Shown piece by piece: positions 50,404-60,446 of a DNA stretch of 64,000 nucleotides. The DNA lies in NCBI GenBank assembly GCA_963576725.1, contig OY755252.1, positions 27,957,895 through 28,021,894 on the forward strand. The letters run 5' to 3'. Origin of the DNA: Azorinus chamasolen. Lineage: Eukaryota > Mollusca > Bivalvia > Cardiida > Solecurtidae. Positions within the stretch are counted from its first letter, which is position 1. Each line of letters opens with the position of its first letter. The translations under genes were made by a program, and so were the position numbers. A model generated the notes under the pieces. That model was not told the origin of the DNA and ran no database searches. It was given only the letters and a program-made list of their open reading frames with translations.

Positions 50404-50525
50404 GCTATAAAACATGTCATAGTAGCTTAAAAAGCAGGTGGTTACTTAATGGGGGGCAAAAGTCACACCGAAAGCCCTTTTTGGAACGTTCTGTATGATA
50501 GTTGTCTTGCACTAAGCCGTCTGAA
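50404..50525. mobile_element. pogo-type MITE, degenerate
   Basis: AAAGCAGGTGGTTACTTAATG and CGAAAGCCCTTTTTGGAACG. Ends unclear; a CTATATGAC-like terminus is absent. Confidence 0.5.
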
Positions 50526-50646
50526 ATAGACAGAATCAGACTATTTCTTTGTATATTCGCTTTATAAAAGTTATACTGTAATTCTGTTGATAAACAGTAA
50601 ACCATTCTAAAGCGGACACGGTATAGACTATCTTTTACCTTGCCCC

Positions 50647-50784
50647 GAGATTATAAAACATTTCGCTTGAGTCTGAGATCATTCTCAAGCATCTGATTGG
50701 TCAGATTCTGAGCTTGCTCAGAATCTGACCAATCAGATACTTGAGAATGATCTCAGACTCAGACACAGAAGTTTTATAACCTTG
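50647..50784. mobile_element. H foldback element
   Basis: TTGAGTCTGAGATCATTCTC and CTGATTGGTCAGATTCTGAGC pair with GCTCAGAATCTGACCAATCAG and GAGAATGATCTCAGACTC. About 48 bp arms, nearly perfect. Ends ATTATAAAACATTTC/AAGTTTTATAACC. Confidence 0.78.
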
Positions 50785-50899
50785 GACATTGATAACTAGT
50801 CCAAATGACTAAATGTCACCTGCTGTTTTATTTTAGTATTCTGAGCAAGAGAATGTTTTAACATTACTAAGAATCATATTTATATTATTTATTCAACAT

Positions 50900-50990
50900 A
50901 CCGATCAGACCAGATCAGACGTGCTGTGTTCTATATGAGCCGTCTGATCTGGATCTGCTCTGTTTGCATATTTACAAATTTCGCCACTCT
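50900..50990. mobile_element. TTAA-B core only
   Basis: CCAGATCAGACGTGCTGTG and GAGCCGTCTGATCTGGATC, then CTCTGTTTGC. No ends. Confidence 0.55.
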
Positions 50991-51026
50991 CTTGTAAAGG
51001 GTTGATACATTAGGTCGCCAAAAGAT

Positions 51027-51141
51027 TTAACCTTGTCGTTCATATAAGCGCCTTTTCACGCATTTGCAGATTGAGACGAGCCAGATTAAACAGTTCATAT
51101 TGAACACAACACGTCTGATCTGATATGGAGGAAAGGATTAA
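51027..51141 (+). mobile_element. Short TTAA-B deletion derivative
   Basis: TTAACCTTGTCGTTCATATAAGCG to TGGAGGAAAGGATTAA. The long arm is missing. The right TTAA is shared with the pogo-3 that follows. Confidence 0.6.
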
Positions 51142-51310
51142 GTGGCCGTCAAAAATAGGTCTAATTATTGGTCTGTAAGACAGGTGGTTGCTTAAATAAT
51201 GCAGGGTAAAAGTTATGCAGAAAGATCTTACTTGTAACCTGCATTAAGCAACCACCTGCTTTTTATCACTTCTATTTTCAAAAAGAATATCCGCTAAATA
51301 CAGGTTCTGT
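51138..51310. mobile_element. pogo-3 MITE, hairpin partly deleted
   Basis: TTAAGTGGCCGTCAAAAATAG, GACAGGTGGTTGCTTAAATA, core AAGATCTTAC, arm CTGCATTAAGCAACCACCTGC, end CTAAATACAGGTTCTG. Confidence 0.65.
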
Positions 51311-51606
51311 CCGGTTTTTTCTATGTTTATACTTTAATAGTGTATTGTGTCGGTTTAAACTGCGTCCTAAATTTCACATTTCATTCTAAGAACATCACAA
51401 CACTTCAGTCAACTTTGACATAAATCAGAGTTGAAATGTTTATTTTCATCCATAAGAGTAGTTTATCAGAGGCATTTCTCCTAAATGATCGCCCACTCGG
51501 CTGTTGTTTCTTGAATTTAGTGTCGAAGTGCTTTTCAGGACAATTTAGATCTCAAGTGCAATCTCCTCTGTCACATATAATGACACGACAAGCAGCGGAG
51601 TCTGTC
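51311..51606. other. No gene seen
   Basis: About 300 bp, unassigned. The open frame at 51436 runs into the next MITE and has no motif. Confidence 0.4.
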
Positions 51607-51856
51607 TTAACCATGTCCCTGTTCTATGTTTATTTCAATTTTCAATACCTGCTGGATATTCATGGCGAAAATAGATATAATGAAATATGGAAGGTGGAAC
51701 AATGTAGCCATTTTAGAAAGTAAAAAACAGATCTTTCAAACCCCAATAGTAACAGAGGAGACCCTGATCAGACGGCTCATATAGGAGCCATCTGACCGGG
51801 GTCTACTCTGTTTGCAAATGCATGAAAAGACGTGTATATATGAAGGAAAGGGTTAA
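51607..51856 (-). mobile_element. TTAA-B MITE
   Basis: A 250 bp copy: TTAACCATGTCCCTGTTC to TGAAGGAAAGGGTTAA. Core GATCAGACGGCTCAT/ATAGGAGCCATCTG. The right TTAA is shared with the next element. Confidence 0.88.
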
Positions 51857-52044
51857 GCTTTTATTCCAGAAATACGCTTTTGCGAACAGAGAAAATACTC
51901 AATTCTACACCTTTGAAAACAAAGTAGACCCAGATCGAACGGCTACTGTGCGAGTCGTCTGATCAGCATCTCATCTGTTTTCTTATGCTATAGTATATAT
52001 ATGATTATGTTGTTTGCATGTATAGTCATGGTGTAAAGGGTTAA
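51853..52044 (+). mobile_element. TTAA-C MITE, long arm shortened
   Basis: TTAAGCTTTTATTCCAGAAATACG to TCATGGTGTAAAGGGTTAA. Core GATCGAACGGCTACTG...GAGTCGTCTGATC. Confidence 0.72.
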
Positions 52045-52122
52045 CCGTTCAATCTGATGAACATGTACACACTAATGACTGTAACGTTTGGCGAACAATG
52101 GTATTTTTAACTACATGACATG

Positions 52123-52328
52123 TACAGTAAACCTCTCTATAACGACCACTAAATTGTGTTAATTAGTTGGTATTTAGGGCAGGTGGCTGCTTAAAGCAAG
52201 GTGGAAGTAAAACAGAACGCTCCTATAGGAGCGTTCTGTTTTACTTTCACTTTGCTTTAAGCAACCACCTGCCTTCAACAAAAATACTTGGTGTAATTTA
52301 GTGTCCGTTATAGAGAAGTTTTACTATA
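52123..52328. mobile_element. pogo-1 MITE
   Basis: TACAGTAAACCTCTCTATAAC to TATAGAGAAGTTTTACTATA. Core perfect. Confidence 0.88.
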
Positions 52329-52349
52329 CTACATATTATTCCAAAAGCT

Positions 52350-52480
52350 AACATGGCAGACATACAGTTGTCATCAGATCTAGGTCTACTCTGTTTGGAA
52401 AGACGTCAGATGGCGTCTCACTCTGGTATAGGACTAATCCTTCCAGCCATAGGAATATTTCAGGTACGAAAACATTTCTC
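52350..52480. other. TTAA-C-like scrap before the gap
   Basis: ACATGGCAGACATACAG and GGTCTACTCTGTTTGGAAAG resemble C-element arms. An ATG frame from 52353 reaches CAGGTACG at 52461, which could be a splice donor, but the MITE match makes chance more likely. Confidence 0.35.
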
Positions 52481-52483
52481 TAT

Positions 52484-52683
52484 NNNNNNNNNNNNNNNNN
52501 NNNNNNNNNNNNNNNNNNNNNNNNNNNNNNNNNNNNNNNNNNNNNNNNNNNNNNNNNNNNNNNNNNNNNNNNNNNNNNNNNNNNNNNNNNNNNNNNNNNN
52601 NNNNNNNNNNNNNNNNNNNNNNNNNNNNNNNNNNNNNNNNNNNNNNNNNNNNNNNNNNNNNNNNNNNNNNNNNNNNNNNNNNN
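52484..52683. other. Assembly gap (200 N)
   Basis: Exactly 200 ambiguous bases, a placeholder length. The true size is unknown. Confidence 0.99.
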
Positions 52684-52689
52684 GAATCT

Positions 52690-52846
52690 TTTCCTTTGAC
52701 AGACACCGTAAGGTCAGATCTATATCATGCCGAAAGCAAACAGAGCAAACCCTGATCAGACGGCTTCTATAGGAACAGCCTGATCTGGGTCTACTCTGTT
52801 TGCATATTGGGGGGGGGGGGAGGCGATTATATGAAGGAAATGATTA
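52690..52846 (-). mobile_element. TTAA-B/C MITE, left part in gap
   Basis: AAAGCAAACAGAGCAAACCC, core GATCAGACGGCTTC/GGAACAGCCTGATC, a 12 bp G run at about 52809, end TGAAGGAAATGATTAA. Confidence 0.75.
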
Positions 52847-53093
52847 ATCCTTTGCTTGCTGTTCACGTCAATATACCTACATGTAAATAGTGAAGACCCA
52901 GATGAGACAGCTCCTGCAGGAGCTGTCTCATCAGGGTCTGCACTATTTACAAGTTGATTGTGCAACCAGTGCACTCCACAGCAGTGATTGCACAGCGAAA
53001 TACTTGTACACAGTGAAGATATATGTAATTATACAACTGGACATGGGCAAAGAAGGAGAAATGTATTTTAAAATTCAGCAAGCGAAGGGTTAA
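52843..53093 (+). mobile_element. TTAA-A MITE
   Basis: 251 bp. Shares TTAA 52843-52846 with the previous element. Starts TTAATCCTTTGCTTGC; core intact. Confidence 0.9.
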
Positions 53094-53096
53094 GGC

Positions 53097-53240
53097 GTCG
53101 TTTCTGCTCCAAATCCTAGATGTTGTGACCACTCTTTAGAATTATATCAAAGAGAGGGTTCTAAAGAGCGGTCACGGTGGTTTGTGGAGAAATAAAGGAG
53201 CAATTCCTGAAATTGTTTTCATTTAAGCATCTCTGAATAC
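53097..53240. mobile_element. J foldback element 1 of 3
   Basis: CTCCAAATCCTAGATGTTGTG, stem CCACTCTTTAGAA/TTCTAAAGAGCGG, GTGGAGAAATAAAGGAGC. Confidence 0.72.
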
Positions 53241-53379
53241 CCATATGAATACGATTAGATTGACAAATCAATACGAGTGTTCTTCTCCGACGTTAGACCC
53301 TCTTCATTCTAATATAATTTGTTATCAATAATAACTGTCTTCTAATAGTCCTGAAATGGCGTTTGTATGAAGGATAGAC

Positions 53380-53510
53380 GGGCTTAAATACTAAAACTCA
53401 TTTCTCCACCAAAATATGCCGTGACACCTTTTTAGAATGTTTCTTCTGAACGAATGTAACGAATGGTCACAACAAAAGGATTAAAGCGAGAAAATAAAAC
53501 TGCCATTCTG
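53380..53510. mobile_element. J foldback element 2 of 3
   Basis: AATACTAAAACTCATTTCTCC, ACACCTTTTTAGAATG, GAATGGTCACAACAAAAGG. Degraded. Confidence 0.6.
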
Positions 53511-53554
53511 AAACAAATAAGTTCATTTTTTACATAATACATCCAGAACTACAG

Positions 53555-53700
53555 ATAAAGGTGCGTACCTTAATACTAAATGCGTCATTTCTCAAACCAT
53601 ATGCTGTGGCTACTTTCTATAATCGTCTCGATATATAAGGTTTGGTAATGAAATAAAGGAGCTTTAATGAAATTGTGTACATCTACACATCTTACATGTA
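53555..53700. mobile_element. J foldback element 3 of 3
   Basis: ACAGATAAAGGTGCGTACC, CGTCATTTCTCAAACC, TATAATCGTCTCGATAT, GGTTTGGTAATGAAATAAAGG. Confidence 0.65.
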
Positions 53701-53794
53701 TCTAGACCTCTGCACTTGTTTGCATATTTACATGTACAACTCTGATGTTCGAAAACACTTCTCTCAAATGTCGTTTCAAACTATGCATTATTCC

Positions 53795-54260
53795 GGACTT
53801 TAAGATGTTTGGTCGCTTAATGCAGGACAATAGTTATGCTCAAAACTCCTATAGGAACTATCTGCATCACCTTTTCTCTGCTTTAAGCAATAACCTGCTT
53901 TAAAAAGACCCATGCGGTTGCTATAGATATGTAGAAGCTCCTTTGTATTCCATTATACGTATTATCGCTGCAAACTTCGTCGTCTGCTGCAAGCTCTATT
54001 CTTAAAAATATAGAATCACGGGAGCAAACAAATTGGATCCTGTTCATACGTCGAGTAATTATCTCATCTTTATACACACTATTTGCAGAGGAGGTGGTCA
54101 TATACTTTTTACCATTGACAGCTAACTTAAAGGCAGGTGGTACTTTAGTGCAGGACAAAATAAATACAGAAAGCTAAAAAACAATGAGTTTTCTGTGTCA
54201 TCTTTGTCTTGTATTAAACAACCACATGCTATTTAAGTATATTATGTTTAGTCAGTAAGG
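53795..54260. mobile_element. Cluster of pogo-type and TTAA-D relics
   Basis: Pogo core ATGCTCAAAACTCC (53840) with GCAATAACCTGC; a D relic at 53950-54130 (CGTCGTCTGCTGCAAGC, TTGGATCCTGTTCATACG); then a second pogo core GCAGGTGGTACTTTAGTGC with AGAAAGCTAAAAAACAATG (54130-54240). Confidence 0.5.
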
Positions 54261-54277
54261 GCTTGCTTTAACCAGTT

Positions 54278-54481
54278 TACAGAACCTCTCTAATGTGACC
54301 ACTTAATATACGATGATTGGCGATTTATAAAGCATGTGACGCTTTATCGCACGACAAACGCAATGCAGAAAGTTTTAAGGGAATTTTCTGCATAACTTTC
54401 GTATTGCTTTAAGCTACTACATATCATTAAGACCCAAATCTATACCTTTGTTGTTCGCCGCAGTAGAGCGATATTACTGTA
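54278..54481. mobile_element. pogo-2 MITE
   Basis: TTTACAGAACCTCTCTAATGTG to CGCAGTAGAGCGATATTACTGTA. Core AATGCAGAAAGTTTTAAGGG. Its right TA is also the left TA of the next element. Confidence 0.75.
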
Positions 54482-54884
54482 CAGTAGAACCTGTCTTAAG
54501 CGGTCATCTAATATATGTGTTGTTATAGGTCTGTAACGCAGACAATAGTTTAATTCAAGACATACATGTAAGTGATGTCGAAAACTCCTATAGGAGCTTT
54601 CTACATTATTACTTTTGTTCTTCATTATGCAAGCGCCTGCATGCTTTCTAAGAGTCCTATGTTCAATAAATATATAACTGCTTAACCCATTACCTCATAG
54701 GCTATTTTTAGACCCAACCACTTTGAATAAACCTACAGAAAAGGAGCATTAAATAAAGAAAAATAATATTTTGGAATTTTGTAGTTTGAAACCATTGTGA
54801 TAAATAGAGCATCACAAAATGACTTTTACAGAGTCGTCATAAGTCGTCAATATGGGGGAATGGGTTAATGCGGGTTCTACCGTA
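54480..54884. mobile_element. pogo-3 MITE split by TTAA-E
   Basis: TACAGTAGAACCTGTCTTAAGC, core CGAAAACTCCTATAGGAGC, ATAACTGC, then the E insertion, then TGCGGGTTCTACCGTA. Confidence 0.8.
54682..54868 (+). mobile_element. TTAA-E MITE inside pogo-3, apex deleted
   Basis: TTAACCCATTACCTCATAGG to TATGGGGGAATGGGTTAA. The hairpin collapses to AATAGAGCATCACAAAATG, losing apex and right stem. Inserted in the terminal GCTTAAGACAGG of the host. Confidence 0.85.
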
Positions 54885-55060
54885 AATTAAAATACAGCTG
54901 ACTTAGAATCATATCATGTATCCTGTACATGGCTGACTTGACATCCAACACTCCCAGAGATATGCCTATTGATTTCCCATGATTCCACGATACAGTGATG
55001 CTGCACATGATACTTGTGTACCGTCACAAGCAAACGTGTCATTCTCTTCCATTCACAAAA

Positions 55061-55440
55061 TACAGTAACATCGTATCTAAAGCGACAACTTTAAGAATAA
55101 ACATAATTGTTAAACGCAGATGGTTGCTTAACCCATTACCTCATAAGCTATTTTTAGATACAACCTCTTTGAATAAACCTACCTAAAAGGAGAATTAACT
55201 AGAGAAAAGGAAAAGTTTAGAATTTGTAGTATGAAATCATTGTGATAAATAGAGCATTTGCTCCTATAGGAGCAAATGCTCTATTTATCACAATGGTTTC
55301 ACAAAGTGACTTTTACAGAGTCGTCAAAAGTCGCCAATATGAGGGAATGGGTTAATGCAGTGTGGCAGTAACACAGAAAGCTCAAGTCGGAGAGTTCTGT
55401 TAAAGCTTCGTCCTCCATTAATTCACTACACATGCCTTTA
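55061..55440. mobile_element. pogo-type MITE split by TTAA-E
   Basis: TACAGTAACATCGTATCTAAAG, GCAGATGGTTGC, then E, then TGCAGTGTGGCAGTAAC, core AGAAAGCTCAAGTCGGAG, CTCCATTAATTCACTAC. Confidence 0.65.
55128..55355 (+). mobile_element. TTAA-E MITE inside pogo-type element
   Basis: A 228 bp copy with a perfect core. Inserted at the TTAA of the host arm GGTTGCTTAATGCAG. Confidence 0.9.
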
Positions 55441-55555
55441 GCCATTTCCTTTATATAAACGCATTTTCGCGCATTTACAAACAGAGAAAACGACTCAGAT
55501 CCATCGGCTCCTATACGAGCCATCTGATCAGGGTTCTGGATAGTGGTTTGTACCG
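55437..55555 (+). mobile_element. TTAA-B left part
   Basis: TTTAGCCATTTCCTTTATATAAACG, ACAAACAGAGAAAACG, core ATCGGCTCCTATACGAGCC. Confidence 0.6.
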
Positions 55556-55879
55556 TTTCATTAGAGTTTACATAATAAAAAAAATGGTTCTAACTGACAG
55601 AACGGACACTCGTGTACCGTAGGTACAAACAAGTCAGTAACGCTTACAATTTGTACGATCATTTCGTAATTCTTTCGGCTATTGAAAGCCAAGATATTTG
55701 ACTACCAAATAAGTATAATCTTATGACGGTGTCGTATACATTATTATAAATCCAACAATGATTTTCTCAAAACTTAACGTCTTTTCTGGGTCATTGACAA
55801 ACTTTCGTTCATCCAGGTCTCATTCTATCATAGCGATAACCTGACGATATGCAATACAAAAGATGTCGCGATTCAATAA
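55556..55879. other. No gene seen
   Basis: Unassigned stretch between two TTAA-B parts. It could be a later insertion into one B element, but no target duplication is visible. Confidence 0.35.
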
Positions 55880-56056
55880 AACATACCTCTATGATCAGGG
55901 TCTGATCATTTGCTCATTGAACTTAATTTATATAGTTCTTTAGTTTCTAAAATGGCTACAGTGTCCCACCTTCCATATTTCTTTATAACTATTTTGTCCG
56001 TGAATATTTAGTAATTATTGAAACTAGGAATAAATACAGAACGGAGAATGTTTTAA
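55880..56056 (+). mobile_element. TTAA-B right part
   Basis: GATCAGGGTCTGATCATTTGC, AAAATGGCTACAGTG, CACCTTCCATATTTC, ending GAGAATGTTTTAA. Confidence 0.65.
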
Positions 56057-56447
56057 GACCCAAAATTAGACGGTTTACAGTAGTTCTCATCCATTCTGTA
56101 AGCAGTGTCGTGCATCGCGCAGTGTAAACCCTAATTACACACCAGGACGTCAGGTGTTTCATTTGAGTTGAAACCTGCTTGAAATAAACATTCATTACCT
56201 TTTGACTGGTGTTATATGGTGGCACCGTTCTGTCTGAAATTGGCAATTAGCCTGGGTCCAGAAAAACACCGAACAACGTCTCATCGGGATTCAATTTCAT
56301 TGAACATCGGTCAATTGTTTCTTGAAAAGATGGACAGATCGGAAAAAAGTAAAAAACAAATGTGCCAGATAGGCGCTTGAGCAGCCATTATATTATATAC
56401 CAATGGAATTGGTTACATGTAATAACAATGCATACATTTTAATTGTT
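56057..56447. other. No gene seen
   Basis: 390 bp unassigned. Confidence 0.4.
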
Positions 56448-56655
56448 ATAGTAACCCCCTCTAAACCGGACGTTACATTTAGTATAAATATCGGTCTTGT
56501 AGACAGGTGGCAGCTTAATGCAGGGTGAAAGGTCATGCAGAAAGCTCCTCTAGGAGTTTTCTGCATGACTTTCACACTGCATTAAGTAGCCGGCTGCCTA
56601 AAAGTATCTAAATTCTTCTCTACGAGAATTCCGGTTTAGTGGGGTTGCTACTATA
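56448..56655. mobile_element. pogo-5 MITE
   Basis: TATAGTAACCCCCTCTAAACC to CGGTTTAGTGGGGTTGCTACTATA. Core CATGCAGAAAGCTCC/GGAGTTTTCTGCATG. Confidence 0.85.
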
Positions 56656-56725
56656 ATTGCTTCATTTGTATCATTGATACAGCATCGTCTCGCTTACCCG
56701 AACTTTTAAATACGAATAAAAGAAA

Positions 56726-56976
56726 TACAGTAAAATCCCTCTATAAAGCGACCACTAAATAGTCATTGTCGTATTTTAAAACAGTTGGTTGCTTAATGTA
56801 GGACAAATATAATGGTTGTTTTAAAAGGTTGGTTGCTTAATGCAGGACGAAAGTAATGCATAAAGGTCCAGCAGGAGGTTTTTGCATAACTTTCGTCCTA
56901 CATTAAGCTACCACCTGCCTGTACCACCCAGTATTATATATCGTTTTGGTAGTCGCGTTGGAGGGTTTTTACTGTA
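56726..56976. mobile_element. pogo-2 MITE with duplicated arm
   Basis: TACAGTAAAATCCCTCTATAAAG to GGAGGGTTTTTACTGTA. GTTGGTTGCTTAATG.AGGAC occurs twice (56783, 56829), a local arm duplication. Confidence 0.8.
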
Positions 56977-56978
56977 TT

Positions 56979-57165
56979 TAAGGCAGCTGGTGACTTGTTT
57001 AATGCAGGGTGAAAATCAAGCAGAAATTTCCAAGAGAAGCTTTGATTCATGACTTACACCAAACATTAATCATACGTGTCCAGTGTCCCTTAAAATGGGC
57101 AAACAGTGTAGATCCAGATCAAAAGGTTCCTTCAGATGTCCTCTGATCATGGTCTGTTTGTTTGC
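56979..57165. mobile_element. pogo-5 and TTAA-I fragments
   Basis: 56979-57085: AAGGCAGCTGGTGACTTG and AAGCAGAAATTTCC. 57097-57165: GGCAAACAGTGTAGATCC and CCTCTGATCATGG. No ends. Confidence 0.5.
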
Positions 57166-57189
57166 TGAATCTATCGATGTCATTGACTT

Positions 57190-58120
57190 ATACTAGCAAA
57201 TATGTTATCTGTTGTGCCCCCACTGAATCTCTCTTGGTGCGTGATAATGGAGTGTATACAAAACACATGGACATCCATTTGGTAAATAACAGTGGATAAT
57301 TTAAAAATCATTAGGAAACTCTTTCGGTGCATGATGATAGAGCGTATGCAAAACATTGGGAAACTCTTTTGGTGCATGATGATGGAGCGTATACAAAAAA
57401 CCCAGAAAACTCTTTTGGTGCATGATAATACAGAATATACAAAATACCTGGAAAATTCTTATGGTGCATGATGATAGAGCGTATACAAAACACCTGGAAA
57501 CTCTCTTGGTGCATGCTAATATAATACATAGAGGATCTTACATGAGTGTTCATTACACATTGGTTTTATTACATAATCCCTAAAATTGCTATACAAAATG
57601 GAACAGGCTATAGCTGACGGCTGTTTCGGCCATTGCTAAACAAACAGCGTAGTAGTACAACGGACGATGCACATGGGGTGTTACGATTGGATAACGCTTA
57701 AATGATTGCACGATTGGCTTACGATTGCTAATTTGCATAAAAATGCACTAGTGAATTTCCGCGATTTACGACACTCTGTTACGGCACTTCCACAAGGCAG
57801 ATTATGTGATCTCTTGGTGAATGAGAAAAGATCATATATTACCCACGTGCGAACTCTCTTAGTGCATGATAATAGAGTATATATAAAACACATTGACACT
57901 CTCTTGGTGCATGATAATAAAGCATATTTCAAAGCACACTGATACTCTATTGGTGTATGATAATGGCGCATAAACAAAACACCTGAAAACTCTCTTGATG
58001 CATGATAACATTGATCCGTGATAATAGAGCATAATTATACAAAGCACATGGACACTCATTTGATGCATAAACAAAACGTATGGTAATGCTCCTGGTGCAT
58101 GATAAATCAGCACATATTGT
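57190..58120. repeat. ~45 bp minisatellite
   Basis: About a dozen imperfect units of the form GAAACTCTCTTGGTGCATGAT plus AATAGAGCGTATACAAAACAC, from 57225 to 58110, interrupted at 57535-57815. A stray unit lies near 59245. Because many units are near 45 bp, minus-strand frames stay open and read as repeated peptides; I do not call a gene. Confidence 0.85.
57535..57815. mobile_element. N-type half element inside minisatellite
   Basis: CTTACATGAGTGTTCATTACAC, GGCTATAGCTGACGGCTG, CCGCGATTTACGACACTCTG and CACAAGGCAGATTATGTGAT correspond to the left arm of 58252-58985. Confidence 0.78.
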
Positions 58121-58251
58121 ACAACTATCGATATTTATTTTAACTCTTAGTTTAATATTATACTTTTTCTAACGTTATGCTAATATGTCTTACTTATAAA
58201 GGTATGTTCTTATGCTAAGATATCTAAGTGTCCTTTGATCGTACTAATAGA
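58121..58251. other. No gene seen
   Basis: Short AT-rich unassigned stretch. Confidence 0.35.
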
Positions 58252-58985
58252 TGATCTTACATGAATGTTCGTTACACATTGTTTTTATGAAACGAGTTTA
58301 CTATAATAATATGACACGAGTGTTAGCGAGTGTCATGTTCATTCTAGTAAACGAGTTTCATGAAAACAATTTGTAATGAACACGAATGTAAGATTCTTTT
58401 TTACCACACAAGCCTTAAAAATACCATAGAATATGAAACAGCCTATAGCTGACGCCTGTTTCAGTCATTCAATCACTGAAATGATACAACGGACGACGCA
58501 CATGGAGCGCTACGATTGGCTAACGCTTAAATGATTGGCGCTACGATAGGCTGACAATTGCTAATATGCATAAACAATGCACGAGTGCATTTCCGGGATT
58601 TACGGCACTCTGTTACAGCACTCCCACAAGGCAGATTATGTGATAAAATATATTTATCACATAATCTACCATGTTGGAGTGTCGTAAAAGAGTGCCGTAT
58701 CTCGCAGAATAGCACTAGTGCATTTTTATGCAAATTAGCAAGTTAGCCAATCGCAGCGCTCATTTAAAAAGCGTTAGTCAATCATAGTACTCCATGTTGG
58801 TCAGCCGTTGTATTACTACGCTGTTCGTAAAGCAATGGCCGAAACAGTCGTCAGCTAGTCTGTTTTATTTTCTATGGCATTTTAAGGATTATGTGATAAA
58901 AAGAATCTTACATTCGTGTTCATTACACATTGATTTTATGAAACGAGTTTACTATAATAATACGACACGAGCTTTAGCGAGTGTC
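58252..58985. mobile_element. N foldback element, large palindrome
   Basis: Arms of about 300 bp meet near 58650 (GATTATGTGATAAAATAT/ATATTTATCACATAATC). Left arm words CCATAGAATATGAAACAGCC, GGATTTACGGCACTCTG recur inverted on the right. Each end carries a smaller ATGAAACGAGTTTACTATAA palindrome. Confidence 0.78.
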
Positions 58986-59005
58986 ATATTCATTATATAT
59001 ATTAT

Positions 59006-59009
<4 letters not shown>

Positions 59010-59071
<62 letters not shown>

Positions 59072-59095
59072 TCTCTCTCTCTCTCACGCTCTCTA
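59010..59095. repeat. (CT)n microsatellite
   Basis: About 85 bp of CT repeats with CACACA and CACG interruptions, next to the N element. Confidence 0.97.
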
Positions 59096-59269
59096 TCTTT
59101 CACTAATAGTTCTTTTAATTTTCATATTTTGTTTGCCATTACATGTGCTTTGTATGGAGAGGGTCAAATCTAATGTTATGAGAACTTGTGACCCGACCCA
59201 ATTTCCTCTAACATAGAAATAAAATATGTTTATACTATAAATCAGCGTATACTAAACACTTGGAAACTC

Positions 59270-59396
59270 TCTTGGTTATCGACCTATATTATTTCATTAG
59301 CAAACAGAGCAGACCTTGACCACACGGCTTCCATATGAACCGTCTGATTTTCGTCTACCCTGTTCGTAAAAGCGAATTTATGGAGTAAAGGGTTAT
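59270..59396 (-). mobile_element. TTAA-C right part
   Basis: TATTATTTCATTAGCAAACAG, core ACCACACGGCTTCC...GAACCGTCTGATT, end TATGGAGTAAAGGGTTAT. The left arm is missing. Confidence 0.68.
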
Positions 59397-59582
59397 ACAC
59401 ACACACTAAAAGATCATTATTGAAACAAATCACTTTTTCCATATGTCTATGTTTTAATAAGTTTACACATTCTCAAAAGTATACAGACACCACATGTCAC
59501 TTCAAATACAAGAAGAATATATCAACCATTAAACTGAATTATATAATGTCTGCTTAAACTCCGGTCTGTTACAGTTTTCACT

Positions 59583-59831
59583 TAACCCTTCGCTTGCTAT
59601 TCGCGTCAATATACCTACCTGTAAATAGTGAAGACCCAGATGAGACAGCTCCTGCAGGAGCTGTCGCATCAGGGTCTGCACTGTTTACAAGTTGATTGTG
59701 CAGCCAGTGTACTCCACAGCAGTGATTGCACAGCGAAATACTTGTACACAGTGAAGATTTATGTAATTATACAACAGGGCATGGGTAAAGAAGAAGAAAT
59801 GTAATTTAAAATTCAGCAAACGAAGGGTTAA
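59583..59831 (+). mobile_element. TTAA-A MITE
   Basis: A 249 bp copy with ends TTAACCCTTCGCTTGC and AGCAAACGAAGGGTTAA. One stem change (CTGTCGCATC). Confidence 0.92.
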
Positions 59832-59975
59832 TTAATTCGATTCTTTCAAGATTCTAAGGAGCTGTTGACCGAGAGCCAAACAACTTGGATCCTGTGTAGA
59901 CACGGAATTACTCGATGTCTCATCTAAATCCAAGCTGTTTTACAAATCTAACGTTTAACAGACAAAGGATTGAAA
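59832..59975. mobile_element. TTAA-K-like relic
   Basis: GTTGACCGAGAGCCAAACAAC, TTGGATCCTGTGTAGACACG, CGATGTCTCATCTAAATCC. Same sub-family as 25960-26110. Confidence 0.55.
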
Positions 59976-60092
59976 ACTAGACAAACTGGAAAAAGTGTTA
60001 TTTTGTCTGGGGTTTTTTTTTGGACATATTTTTATACATGGAGAGGAAACTGGCTCCAAAGCATTTAACGATAAGGATATTAAAAATAGCAA

Positions 60093-60396
60093 TACAGTTG
60101 ATCTTCGATATCTCGATCTCGGATAACTCGAACTTCGAGATAACTCGAACTAAACGTTCGGTCCGTTCAAAAGTTACACTACTCTTAAATGTTTCACAAC
60201 GGATATCTAGAAACACGTGTGACAGTTTAGTGCAGGTGTAAATTAATGCTGAAAGCTCCTGTAGCAGCTTTCAGCTTTACTTTACACCTGCATTAAGTTG
60301 TCAACTGGAGAACGTGTCCAAATTAGAAATCCGATAACTCGAACTTCTGTTATCTCGAACTAATTTGTATAGTCCCACGGAGTTCGAGATATCGAA
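60093..60396 (+). mobile_element. pogo-4 MITE
   Basis: TACAGTTGATCTTCGATATC to GATATCGAATTCAACTGTA, 304 bp. Core ATGCTGAAAGCTCC/GCAGCTTTCAGC. Confidence 0.9.
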
Positions 60397-60446
60397 TTCA
60401 ACTGTACGTTAAAAAAATGCTTACATTTGTTATAGGTTTACATTAT

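Noticed and set aside
52353..52772. 139-codon frame across the gap
   Set aside because: It is open only because N bases are translated as X. The flanks are MITE sequence.
57180..58113. Minus-strand frames with repeated SCTKRV-like peptides
   Set aside because: They follow from a ~45 bp minisatellite period. There is no continuous frame across the array.
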